Shown: in pieces, positions 54,099-62,628 of the stretch
Position numbering within the stretch: position 1 is the stretch's first letter
How the letters are laid out: each line of letters opens with the position of its first letter
Source of the DNA: JAGGTJ01 sp964457545
GTDB taxonomy: Bacteria > Desulfobacterota > DSM-4660 > Desulfatiglandales > Desulfatiglandaceae
Assembly (NCBI GenBank): GCA_964457545.1
Contig: CAYWEN010000016.1
Location: 62,001 to 126,000, forward strand
Length of the DNA: 64,000 bases
Reading direction: 5' to 3'
The notes under the pieces: generated by a model
Database searches by the model: none
What the model was told of the DNA's origin: nothing
The model's input: the letters and a program-made list of their open reading frames with translations, nothing else
Position numbers and translations under genes: made by a program

Positions 54099-54470
54099 TC
54101 AAATCGGCCTGTAAGTTGCGCATGCCGTATCAGATTCCCATGCAGTAACCTTGCTGACCCTGAAGTTTTCTCCTTTCAGGTCCCTGTCAAGGAGCTGAAA
54201 GACATAGCGGGCAATATTTTCTGATGATGGGTTCTGATCCTTAAACGGGGCAAGCTCATTTAAATATTTATGATCAAGTTGTTGCAGGACATCCGAGGTG
54301 TATTTTTTTATTAACTTGAAATCACATAACAGACCTTGGTCATTCAGGGTTTCTCCCTCAATAAAGACCTCCACCTTCCAGTTGTGTCCATGAAGGTTTT
54401 CGCATTCTCCATTGAATTCCCGCAACCTGTGGGCTGCAGCAAAGTGGGAAATTATCTTAAGTTCATACAT
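54099..54470 (-). CDS. queD: 6-carboxytetrahydropterin synthase
   Basis: A 123-residue QueD-type pterin synthase. Zinc histidines are in HFAAAHRL and LHGHNW; the catalytic cysteine is in GECENLHGHNW, the pattern of QueD rather than of pyruvoyl-type enzymes; the C-terminal Glu is in TAWESDTACATY. It makes 6-carboxytetrahydropterin for the queuosine pathway of tRNA modification. Start ATG 54470 follows AAGGA at nine bases and gives the usual MYELKI start. The gene overlaps the EnvC-like gene by 19 bases and precedes kdsB by two, an unusual mixture of wall, tRNA and LPS genes. Confidence 0.92.
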   Translation of the reverse strand: MYELKIISHFAAAHRLREFNGECENLHGHNWKVEVFIEGETLNDQGLLCDFKLIKKYTSDVLQQLDHKYLNELAPFKDQNPSSENIARYVFQLLDRDLKGENFRVSKVTAWESDTACATYRPI

Positions 54471-55645
54471 TGTCTGGAATCCTTCAGCCATGTTAAAGGG
54501 TTGAGCCCGTTTCTGCCTTTCCTGATTTCAAAATAAATTCTTGCAGTTCCTGACGGGCTGAATCTTTCTGCAAGACCAATAACATCTCCCTGCCTGATTT
54601 TATCCCCTGCAGCCCTGTATCTTTCAGAAAGATGCGCAAACACGGTATAATAACGTGCACCATGATTTATGATAATAACATTGCCATAGCCTTTCAGCCT
54701 GCCTGAAAAATCAACCCGCCCCGAAGCTACTGTCCTTACGGCGCCGTCCGATCCCAAGGCACACTGAATAAACACCCCCTTACAGGAAGAGGTTCCTGCT
54801 GCAAGCGGCATCATGACTACCTCTCCACCTTCCACAGGCAGGGGCAATTTTCCCTTGAGGGTTTCAAATCTGACAGCAGAAATTGCATGATATGTTTCCT
54901 TTTTTTCTATCTGCTGCATTGCCTTTTTCAGGGTTGGTGATGATATCTCAAGTTCAGTAACGGCTGTTTCATAAAACTCCTTTTTCCTATGAATATCCAC
55001 AAGCCGAATGACCTTTTTTTCCAAATCCTTTTTCAGGGCAGAAAGACGCTCTGCCTCAATCCTGGTGGCATCCTGAACATGTTTCAACACAGATCTCACA
55101 GCAACAAGCCTGTTTTCCTGAAGGGCCTTTTCCCTGGCAAGGGAAGACAGGGTATTGATATCTTCTTTCACCACATACTTCAAATATTTGAAGCGCTTCC
55201 ACATCTCATCAGAGTCATTGGTGTTAAGCAAAACCGCAGCATAGGAGCTTCTGGCATATTTATACATGGATACGAGTCTTTTGGCCATCTTTGTTTCAAA
55301 ATCTTCTATTGATTTTTCTATGCCTTCAAGTTTGCATTTCATGGCCAGAATTCGTCTGTTTCCACTAACAAGTCTATTCCTGCACTTTTCTACCAGCTTC
55401 TTTTCCCGTGCCACCTCTTTTTCAAGCAGGGACAATTGGCCAAGCATATCCCTTTCATGAGAATGATACCTCCTGAATTTTTGTTTTTCTTCCGACAGGG
55501 TTGATCTGATAATATCCACACTGTTTTTCCGGAACCGCATATCAGATCCAGAACCATACACGGGCAGCATCAGGCAGTACAGTATCAAAAACAATGCACA
55601 CCTCATCTGCATATCAAACCGGTATAACGGGGTCAAAAATTTCAT
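54452..55645 (-). CDS. EnvC-like murein hydrolase activator (degenerate M23/LytM domain)
   Basis: A protein of about 397 residues from Met at 55645, which gives a normal signal sequence (CALFLILYCLMLPVYG). A long coiled-coil (about 35-240; STLSEEKQKFRRYHSHERDM) leads to a C-terminal LytM fold: GYGNVIIINHGARYYTVFAHLSE and FEIRKGRNGLNPLTWL. The first metal histidine (HXGID region) reads FIQCALG and the last HLHFE reads RIYFE, so two metal-binding histidines are missing. EnvC proteins of this kind cannot cut peptidoglycan themselves but switch on amidases at the division site. The frame extends to 55762, where the extra N-terminus is cysteine-rich, lacks a signal and overlaps a repeat-like stretch. 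Confidence 0.85.
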   Translation of the reverse strand: MKFLTPLYRFDMQMRCALFLILYCLMLPVYGSGSDMRFRKNSVDIIRSTLSEEKQKFRRYHSHERDMLGQLSLLEKEVAREKKLVEKCRNRLVSGNRRILAMKCKLEGIEKSIEDFETKMAKRLVSMYKYARSSYAAVLLNTNDSDEMWKRFKYLKYVVKEDINTLSSLAREKALQENRLVAVRSVLKHVQDATRIEAERLSALKKDLEKKVIRLVDIHRKKEFYETAVTELEISSPTLKKAMQQIEKKETYHAISAVRFETLKGKLPLPVEGGEVVMMPLAAGTSSCKGVFIQCALGSDGAVRTVASGRVDFSGRLKGYGNVIIINHGARYYTVFAHLSERYRAAGDKIRQGDVIGLAERFSPSGTARIYFEIRKGRNGLNPLTWLKDSRQCMNLR

Positions 55646-55769
55646 CAGAAATAATTTTCTCCCACATCTGCGCATCAGATAACTGTTCCTGCTCAAAGAC
55701 AAAAACCTGCAACCTGTTCCCATCCATAAACAGATTCTGGTCACTATACGGTTTCCATCCACAATTTAC

Positions 55770-57881
55770 TTATGCCTCTTCAACATCCCTGTTTTTTCCG
55801 ACATAGTCTATAACAAGCAGGCCTTCCCATGGATCTGCCTTCTTTACCGCAACCCATATTTCATCACCCAGATTAAGGAGCACGCCATTTTTGCGTTTAA
55901 CCTCTGTTACCAGCAGGAAATCTGTTAATACAACACGGTACATGTTTCTCATCTCATGTATGACAACGGCTTTATACTGTTTGTCAATATGCTGACTCAG
56001 AAATTTGACAGTCCAGTATCTTTGACGATTCCTGCTCAACATCTGTCCTGCCTTTATTGTTGGGAGAACAGACTGTTTTATTTCATTAAGCTCCTTATGT
56101 GTATAAACAGCCTCTGTTTTATCAAGAAAACTTTTTATCTGATGTTGTGCAACAAGGTCAAGTTCCCGTCGCAAGGGCGAAGAGGCCTGAACATACGAAT
56201 CAACACCAAGGCCGCTGTGGGGTGCAGAGGTAGTGGTTATTTGCAGGGGACTCAGCTTCTGCCTCTGCTGAAATACATAAAAGACATGCCCCTTCTTGTC
56301 CTGTGAAAGCAACTCGTTCGGTTCTGCCTGGGCCCTGAAAAGGGCAGGAATGTCATTATCCCTGCATAGTCTGCCTGCAAGACAGTTATAAAGAATCATA
56401 AATTCCGCTATTATTGTCCTGGCAGGCGTATCCTGCGGCACCAATGCAAGGGTAAACTTCCCTCTTTTTTCCGGATCATTGTCAAACCTGACCTGCAAAT
56501 CAGGAAGTGACAGATTCAAGGCCCCCATATCCATCCTCTTTTTCTGCAGCAAAATGGCTATCCGGTACATTTCATGAAACAGATTTACCTGTTCCTTATC
56601 TGGAAAGATTTCATCACCTTCAGACAAATCATCAGCTATGCCTTCACCTGGAACGGTATCAGAACCGGCCTGGGCCGGATTCAGCCGGTTCAATATCTCA
56701 TCGACCTCATTATAGGTCATCCGACGATCCACCCTGATAATGCTCTGAGTGAACCGATAATCAAGAATATTACATGACCTGTCCATATTTACAAACAACG
56801 ATACTGCAAGCCGGTCCTTGCCTGCGGTAAGGCTGAGAAGATCTTCCGATATCTCCGGAGGCATCATTGGTATCTGTCTGCGGGGAAGATAAATGGATTG
56901 CGCCCTTGTTTTTGCCTCATCGTCTATGGGACCGCCAACCTCGATCATCTGCGCAACATCAGCAATGTGTATACACAAGCTGTATCCGTTTTCAAGAAAC
57001 ATAAGGCTCACTGCGTCATCAAAATCACGTGTTTCAGCGCTATCTATCGTAACCGTAAAAAGATCTCTCAGGTCTTCACGACCACCGAGGGGCAAGGGTC
57101 TGTTCTTCAAGCTGCCTGCTTCCTCAAGCACCTTTTTACCGAATAACACAGAAAAACCAAGACGTAAAAGATCTATATTTTCATCCTCTTCCCATACCCC
57201 GAGCCTAATCAGTATCTCCCTTGCACGGGATGTATTGGTACCGGCCCGCGAAAGAAGCTCCTTTCCATGTTTGAATTCCTGCGCTTCCCTGCCATATAGA
57301 GCCATCTGGGTCAAAAGGTCAATTACATAGTCCTTGCATGCAGGAGGGGGGGGCTGTTTGCCCTTCAGAACATCTGCAATCCAATTTGCTCCATTGACCA
57401 GTCTTTCTTCTCTTAATGCATCCTCTTCCCTCTGTCTTATAATCTGTTCAACCCTCTCTTCAGAGTTGGGAAGGAAACGGCCGTCCTTCATTTTAAAAAA
57501 CAGACGGTTCTCAAACAATGCCCGTACCAGGGCAGATATATGCTCATCAGAAATGGATTCGCCAAACACAAGATGAGTCAGATACCTGTGATCAAAGCTC
57601 TCATCCTCATCCTTGATCAACTCCCACAGATCCTTTACATTGACCTGATCTTTGTATGAATTTCTTGCATGTTCCTCCTGTTTCAGACATTCCAACATGT
57701 CTTCCCTTGGCATGGAGATATCTATTACAGAATCTGAAATCAACAGGGCCCGTTTAAAAGACAGGTTTACCTCACGGTTTGTCAGCGTCAGCAGATGGAG
57801 TTTGCTCCCTTTATCCTTAAGACACAGGGAACAGACAAATCTGGATTGATCTATGTATTCTATTATTCTACCCTCATTCAT
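55770..57881 (-). CDS. rnr: Ribonuclease R-like exoribonuclease (RNB domain)
   Basis: About 703 residues from the ATG at 57881, which gives the natural start MNEGRIIEYIDQ after an AGG-rich leader; the frame extends to 57941. The RNB core begins LFTVTIDSAETRDFDDAVSL, which contains the catalytic metal aspartates, followed by YSLCIHIADVAQMIE, SIYLPRRQIPMMPPEIS and later PHSGLGVDSYVQASSPLRREL. A C-terminal S1 domain (KAVVIHEMRNMYRVVLTDFL) ends the protein. RNB enzymes digest RNA 3' to 5', RNase R even through structure. The protein is shorter than E. coli RNase R and lacks its basic tail, so RNase II is an alternative. First gene of the run leading to kdsB. Confidence 0.9.
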   Translation of the reverse strand: MNEGRIIEYIDQSRFVCSLCLKDKGSKLHLLTLTNREVNLSFKRALLISDSVIDISMPREDMLECLKQEEHARNSYKDQVNVKDLWELIKDEDESFDHRYLTHLVFGESISDEHISALVRALFENRLFFKMKDGRFLPNSEERVEQIIRQREEDALREERLVNGANWIADVLKGKQPPPPACKDYVIDLLTQMALYGREAQEFKHGKELLSRAGTNTSRAREILIRLGVWEEDENIDLLRLGFSVLFGKKVLEEAGSLKNRPLPLGGREDLRDLFTVTIDSAETRDFDDAVSLMFLENGYSLCIHIADVAQMIEVGGPIDDEAKTRAQSIYLPRRQIPMMPPEISEDLLSLTAGKDRLAVSLFVNMDRSCNILDYRFTQSIIRVDRRMTYNEVDEILNRLNPAQAGSDTVPGEGIADDLSEGDEIFPDKEQVNLFHEMYRIAILLQKKRMDMGALNLSLPDLQVRFDNDPEKRGKFTLALVPQDTPARTIIAEFMILYNCLAGRLCRDNDIPALFRAQAEPNELLSQDKKGHVFYVFQQRQKLSPLQITTTSAPHSGLGVDSYVQASSPLRRELDLVAQHQIKSFLDKTEAVYTHKELNEIKQSVLPTIKAGQMLSRNRQRYWTVKFLSQHIDKQYKAVVIHEMRNMYRVVLTDFLLVTEVKRKNGVLLNLGDEIWVAVKKADPWEGLLVIDYVGKNRDVEEA

Positions 57882-57971
57882 CCTGTCGCCTTTCTTTCCT
57901 CCCTGAAAAGGGATATGTGGATGGCATGTCCCAAGATACAAACATCATTGCCACCCTCACATAATCATATA

Positions 57972-58024
57972 GGTTTTTGCAAAATCAGGGTTTGCAGAAA
58001 AAGGTCATTTTATGGATGAAAACT
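57972..58024 (+). repeat. Dispersed intergenic element, right-end fragment (copy F)
   Basis: TTGCAGAAAAAGGTCATTTT followed by ATGGATGAAAACT closely follows the right end of copy D (GCGAAAAACAGTCATTTACGGATGAAAACT, read in two parts). No matching left half was found upstream, so this is a fragment or very diverged. It lies between the M29 peptidase stop and RNase R. Confidence 0.5.
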
Positions 58025-59222
58025 AATAAAGGAAGATTCCATTTTCATAAACAACCTGTTTGCCTCCGCCTGCAAGAAATGCGGTGACCCTCTTTTTTTC
58101 GGTATTTACAAGGTCCCAGTGAAGTGCAGAGTCATTAAAACCGAGTTTTTCCTTCATTTCTCCGGTCAGATCTTCCGGATTCCCGTTATAGGTATCGGAA
58201 TAGGATGCCCCTACAGCAATATGACAGTTGCCGTAACGGCCGCCAAAATTTTCATCAAACAGGGTATCTGCCATAAATCTGTTTATACGTGAAAAGCGTT
58301 TATCTGTAAGTGAAAACTCACCTACCCTCGCTGCACCCTGATCCAGAGCAAGCTGTTTAATCAAAAACCGTTTTCCTTTTTTTGCCGTTACCCTAACAGC
58401 CTTGCCTTTAACAAATGTCAGCCTGACATCCTCTACATAGTTTCCGCTTCTGAACGAAGGCTGATTCGCATAATATATACCTTCTGTACCTCTCCAGTCA
58501 GGAGATATAAAGAGCTCAAAACTTGGTATATTATGTCCTGATACACCTGCCCATTTACGTCTTTCACCAGGAACAATATAAAGATCAACATGAACAGATT
58601 CCACGTGGAATCTGTTCACTCTCATCGAATTCAGCCACTCCTTGATTGAGGTGGCATTTTCATGGATGGATTGCCATTCCCTGACAGGATCGGGCTTGTC
58701 AAGATAACATGCCCTGATGATCTGATTACTGTACTGTCTTACAGTAATTCCTGCCTTTTTGGCAAGTTCCTCAGTGGTAAAGGTGCAAAGTGTCCATCCA
58801 TACAGACCTGTTTCTTCCCGCCTGTTCAATATATCCCTAAGGGGTTTCCGTGACACAAGCCTTTTTCCTATGGCCCCTGGATCAATATCCTTCAGATGCG
58901 TAATAGAGGCAGGCGCCCGGAGATGAATGGTACCATTAAGGTTATTGGTCAGTTCCTCCTCCCCGGGAGGAATGAAAACTATCTGTTCCATACTGCCGTG
59001 CCTGAACAGATTATGTTCCATGACAGATGTCAAGACAAGACGCATGACCGGATTCATTCCTCTGTCAAGCAACCTTGCATGAAGGGATTCAGCAAGTTTC
59101 ATCGCCGCAAGATCAAAATTGACTGAAACAATATCTCCCTTATGAAAGTTTTCTGTACGTGCCGTCTCAAGACCCCATAACAGTACATCTGCATACCGTC
59201 CAATCTGTGTCTTTGTGAACAT
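58023..59222 (-). CDS. Aminopeptidase of family M29
   Basis: A metallo-aminopeptidase of about 399 residues of the AmpS/PepS/T family. Recognised regions are NIPSFELFISPDWRGTEGIY, the metal-ligand stretches DQGAARVGEFSLTDKRF (Glu) and FDENFGGRYGNCHIAVGASY (Glu, His), and ALHWDLVN (His, Asp) near the C-terminus. The enzymes remove N-terminal residues from peptides in the cytoplasm using cobalt or zinc. Start: the ATG at 59222 is six bases after AGGGGA; the ATG at 59228 touches that site. It lies 20 bp downstream of the LPS kinase gene on the same strand, although the functions are unrelated. Confidence 0.9.
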   Translation of the reverse strand: MFTKTQIGRYADVLLWGLETARTENFHKGDIVSVNFDLAAMKLAESLHARLLDRGMNPVMRLVLTSVMEHNLFRHGSMEQIVFIPPGEEELTNNLNGTIHLRAPASITHLKDIDPGAIGKRLVSRKPLRDILNRREETGLYGWTLCTFTTEELAKKAGITVRQYSNQIIRACYLDKPDPVREWQSIHENATSIKEWLNSMRVNRFHVESVHVDLYIVPGERRKWAGVSGHNIPSFELFISPDWRGTEGIYYANQPSFRSGNYVEDVRLTFVKGKAVRVTAKKGKRFLIKQLALDQGAARVGEFSLTDKRFSRINRFMADTLFDENFGGRYGNCHIAVGASYSDTYNGNPEDLTGEMKEKLGFNDSALHWDLVNTEKKRVTAFLAGGGKQVVYENGIFLY

Positions 59223-59242
59223 CTCCATTCCCCTGTTATTTT

Positions 59243-60127
59243 TCAGTTCCGGTTTTGTCTGTCCATATGCCGTTGAAATTTCCTGTAAAGCCTTCCCGCC
59301 CTTTTTTCAACACGTCTCCAGAACAATCTTTGCTTCCTGACAGCGTCCTGCCATGGCATGCCTGTATACACTTCAATAAACCGAAAGATATCCTGCCTTG
59401 ACAGACCTGCATCCATGGCAGAGAAATACAGGGCAGCTATATCCTTAAGCTGCCATCGTCTTGAAAGTTTCCTGCTGAAATGCACCCTGTGAAGATCAAT
59501 AAGATACAGGCAGATGTTTTCCGGATCAGGATTATCCCTGCCATCAGGTAAGGCAAGAAGGAAATGACACAGGTAAAAGTCCCTGTGACAAATTCCGTTT
59601 TCATGAAGAATTCTTGTTATCCTTGCAACTTCTGTGATCAGCTTACACTTGAACCTGTAAGCAGGAGGCGACACCTTCCAGTGACGACAGACATCTTCCA
59701 GACTTTCCACCCCTGTCAATTCTCTTGTGATAACAAAGGATTGTATCCTGGATGGATTCCTGCCCCGTTTCCCGTAAGCAACAAGTTCAGGCGTATTGAT
59801 CCCAAGTCCCTTCAAGTGCCTGATCGCCTTCCACTCATTTTCTGCCCCAAGCACAGGCTGTTTGAAGCATACAATATCTTTTATGATTTCTTTCCACGTC
59901 GTACCAAGATGAATCTTTATAAAGTATGTTTTACTATTGAGCTCGAACCTGAGAGTTGTACGGCCCTTTACCTTTCTGTAAACCTGACCATCCATATTGA
60001 GCAAGGAATCAAAGGCATCCCCATGTTTCCATAAACTTCTCCATTCCTGCGGTATGGTCAAAATAGTCGGCATTATTGATCCTGATTCAGGTTTACCGTA
60101 AAAAGACATAAAACCGTGCCTGAACAT
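59243..60127 (-). CDS. waaP: LPS core heptose kinase (WaaP/RfaP-like)
   Basis: A 294-residue kinase that phosphorylates inner-core sugars in the cytoplasm. The N-lobe contains RTTLRFELNSKTYFIKIHLG with the ATP lysine, then LVAYGKRGRNPSRIQSFVIT. The catalytic loop is GICHRDFYLCHFLL, nearly identical in layout to WaaP, and YLIDLHRVHF replaces the DFG region (Asp in IDLHR). The upstream neighbour is WaaG-like, which is the same order as in enterobacterial core operons and supports this name. The N-terminus has several possible Met starts (60127, 60109, 60073) with no clear ribosome site. Confidence 0.88.
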   Translation of the reverse strand: MFRHGFMSFYGKPESGSIMPTILTIPQEWRSLWKHGDAFDSLLNMDGQVYRKVKGRTTLRFELNSKTYFIKIHLGTTWKEIIKDIVCFKQPVLGAENEWKAIRHLKGLGINTPELVAYGKRGRNPSRIQSFVITRELTGVESLEDVCRHWKVSPPAYRFKCKLITEVARITRILHENGICHRDFYLCHFLLALPDGRDNPDPENICLYLIDLHRVHFSRKLSRRWQLKDIAALYFSAMDAGLSRQDIFRFIEVYTGMPWQDAVRKQRLFWRRVEKRAGRLYRKFQRHMDRQNRN

Positions 60128-60320
60128 CAGGCTGTATCTCTATATATTCAGTGGGAAGCCGGGATCCTTCGCCCGGCCGCACAGCTTTGACATAACATCC
60201 ACACCTGTCAGATCAATAACAGAAGGATAACAACGAACCTGCCGCCGGGGCAGGAGGATTTTTATTCCGTTCCGGCTCCTGTTTGTTGAGCTGCTACATC
60301 CACACACCCTGTAACAGGAA

Positions 60321-61460
60321 TTAACGGCCTGCATATACGGCCGCCTGTTCTATTACATTTGCAGCCGCTTGGGGAAGGCTGAAAACATCAACCTCATGAA
60401 CATATTTCCGGCCGTTTTCACTCCAGGTCCCAAGGCTGTCAGATAAAAGCATCTGCGCTAACATTTCATTCATGGTTTTTTGTCTGAAAGGTGAGGGAAT
60501 AAGTCTTCCTGCCCTCGCGGCCATTACATGACTTCCATAGCCGCAGACATCTGTTGCAAGTACAGGCAGCCCTGCTGCCATTGCTTCTACAAGAACAGCG
60601 CCGGTATTTTCACGATACGACGGGTGGAGCAAAAGATCAGCAGCAAAAAAAAACTCATTCACATTCTCTTTTCCCCCCATAAAAAGAAGCCTGTTCTTGA
60701 CATTGTATCTGTTTGCGAGACGTTCAAACGGCCTCTGCCTGTCATCTCCAACAACAACAAGAATACTGCGTTCTCTGCATTCAGTCGGCAGTGAGGCAAG
60801 AGCACGTATGGACCGGTCCACACCCTTGGTTCTGAAATGCGATCCTACCATTAGAATCATGAACATCTCTTCTGATATGCCTATTGTTTTTCTGAGACGT
60901 CTCCTTATCTCATGGGCATTGTCCGGCAATATACAGTCCTTTGATATCCCGGGAGGTATAAGAAAGAACCTGTCATCATCTGTATCATAATATTGTTTGT
61001 AAACATCCCGTTCCCGTTCGGACAGCATCAGTATCCATGTTTTATGATTGCGCCTGAAGACTGACCGTTCAAGATCAAGATATGTTCTGCATCGTGATGT
61101 AAACCTGTACAAAGGGAAACGGCAACGGGCCTTTGCCGCAAAACAGGTGTCTGCACAAAAGTACACATCAAGACCGGGCATCTTGTTAAAACCGACAACC
61201 AGATCATATTTCATTGACGCACATAGCCTCATAAAGCGGTCGCTAAATGACTTGCAACGCCTGTGATTGGCAATTCCCTTTACAGGAATGACAGTTACAC
61301 TGATATTAGGTGGCTGTTTTCCCTCCCAGAGGCCCGCATATATTTTAACAAGATGACCTCGGGCAAGGCACTCCCTCGCTATACGCAAAAGATCCTTTTG
61401 CATTCCGCCAAAGGGCACATATTCAAACAAGGCAAAGGCAAGATTAAGCTTCTTGGGCAT
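60321..61460 (-). CDS. waaG: LPS core glycosyltransferase (WaaG/RfaG-like, GT4)
   Basis: A GT-B transferase of about 379 residues from the ATG at 61460 (the frame extends to 61499). The start LNLAFALFEYVPFGGMQKDL closely follows E. coli WaaG, which reads YFPFGGLQRDF there. The donor domain shows LMVGSHFRTKGVDRSIRALA and the EX7E motif in YRENTGAVLVEAMAAGLPVL, then TDVCGYGSHV as in WaaG. WaaG adds the first outer-core hexose to heptose II. A 193-bp gap without recognisable features separates it from the kinase gene downstream. Confidence 0.9.
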   Translation of the reverse strand: MPKKLNLAFALFEYVPFGGMQKDLLRIARECLARGHLVKIYAGLWEGKQPPNISVTVIPVKGIANHRRCKSFSDRFMRLCASMKYDLVVGFNKMPGLDVYFCADTCFAAKARCRFPLYRFTSRCRTYLDLERSVFRRNHKTWILMLSERERDVYKQYYDTDDDRFFLIPPGISKDCILPDNAHEIRRRLRKTIGISEEMFMILMVGSHFRTKGVDRSIRALASLPTECRERSILVVVGDDRQRPFERLANRYNVKNRLLFMGGKENVNEFFFAADLLLHPSYRENTGAVLVEAMAAGLPVLATDVCGYGSHVMAARAGRLIPSPFRQKTMNEMLAQMLLSDSLGTWSENGRKYVHEVDVFSLPQAAANVIEQAAVYAGR

Positions 61461-61582
61461 ATTTCTGACCAGTACAACCAAATGGTTCTCATACAACACA
61501 CAGACTGAAAATCCGTATTAAGCAAACAATTTTTATCGTACAAGCACACAAAGCTATTCGGGGCAAAAACCAGATCAAGGTT

Positions 61583-61624
61583 GAAATAACTTACAGATTA
61601 GATTAAACTCATGCAAGTTATTTC
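61583..61624. promoter_or_regulatory. 10-bp perfect inverted repeat upstream of methyltransferase
   Basis: GAAATAACTT (61,583-61,592) and AAGTTATTTC (61,615-61,624) are exact reverse complements, 22 bases apart, centred 84 bp before the methyltransferase ATG and between divergent genes. The half-site spacing of 32 bases (three helical turns) suits a dimeric or tetrameric regulator. Confidence 0.45.
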
Positions 61625-61687
61625 GATCTCATATTGAGCTTACCTCGTCTCCATCAACAAATTTCACTGATATACAGGGAGATAGCC

Positions 61688-62443
61688 ATGAAAAAAAGCA
61701 GATTTGACATTATTGCAGCATCATATGAAGAAGCCATTAACAGATGTCCTGCTGCACGTACTGATGAACAGTGGCTTTTGGAAAAACTCAATCTTGGGCC
61801 TGATGACAGAGTCCTGGAATTCACGGCAGGTTCAGGATATCTGACACTCATGTTGGCAAAACAGGCAAAAGAGGTGGTAGCACAGGACATATCTTCAGTT
61901 ATGCTTGAAATCTCAAAGAGAAAGGCAAAACAACAGAACCTGGCCAACATAAAATATTACCTTGAACCCGACCCTCACTGGCCGCAAATAAAGGATGCTT
62001 CTTTCGACAAATCAGTGTGCCTTGGCGGTTTCCATCATATCTATGATCAGGTCAGGGTCATTCAAAATGTATACAGGGCGCTGAAACCTGGGGGAATACT
62101 TGTAGTAGGCGATTTTGCCGACTGTTCCCAAACACAAAAATATTTTGATGAGGTAATCGACAACCATACCGCTACAGGACATAAAGGTCTCTTCCTGACC
62201 GTCTCCAGGATGGTCAACATAGGCAGAATATGCCAATTCAGTGATTTTTATTCTGAACGTGTTGATGTGCCATTTATATTTTCCTCTGAAAAAGAGGTTG
62301 GTGATTTTTATCAGCTTGTGCATGCCCTTAAACAGTCCCGGGACGAGGTGTTTGAAGACATAAAAAACTACATGGGTGTAAACGCAGAAGGTGACAAGTT
62401 CATTGTACCAATGGATTATGTTTATGCCTATTATAAAAAATAG
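61688..62443 (+). CDS. SAM-dependent methyltransferase (UbiE-like class I)
   Basis: A 251-residue class I methyltransferase (from the ATG at 61688, five bases after AGGGAGA). SAM motif I is VLEFTAGSGYLTLMLAK, followed by VVAQDISSVMLEIS (motif II acidic residue) and DKSVCLGGFHHIYDQVRVIQ, PGGILVVGDFAD. Glycine GXGXG is slightly altered (FTAGSG). The C-terminal domain (about 165-251) is not typical of quinone methyltransferases. The substrate is not readable. It precedes the tryptophanase gene by 185 bp on the same strand. Confidence 0.82.
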   Translation: MKKSRFDIIAASYEEAINRCPAARTDEQWLLEKLNLGPDDRVLEFTAGSGYLTLMLAKQAKEVVAQDISSVMLEISKRKAKQQNLANIKYYLEPDPHWPQIKDASFDKSVCLGGFHHIYDQVRVIQNVYRALKPGGILVVGDFADCSQTQKYFDEVIDNHTATGHKGLFLTVSRMVNIGRICQFSDFYSERVDVPFIFSSEKEVGDFYQLVHALKQSRDEVFEDIKNYMGVNAEGDKFIVPMDYVYAYYKK

Positions 62444-62522
62444 TTTTTGTATATAAACGGCCTTTTCTACAATATCTGTGCCTCAATATTAACAGCTCAA
62501 TAAAAGGAGATAAAAGGGCGTT

Positions 62523-62579
62523 ATGGCACAACGGCTGAAAAGACCGCCGTCTATTTCCCTTCCCCATTTTTCAAACTGA
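62523..62579 (+). CDS. Possible 18-residue leader peptide before tryptophanase
   Basis: The ATG at 62523 opens an 18-codon frame (MAQRLKRPPSISLPHFSN) preceded by AAAGGAGAT and AAAGGG. It lies 49 bp before the tryptophanase gene, the place where enterobacteria have tnaC. Unlike TnaC it has no tryptophan, so a tryptophan-sensing stall cannot be assumed. A short stem ACGGC/GCCGT (62,531-62,550) falls inside it. Confidence 0.3.
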   Translation: MAQRLKRPPSISLPHFSN

Positions 62580-62628
62580 TTTCCCCCATCGGGCATGGCC
62601 GATATTTTTTACAAGCAAGGAGAACATT

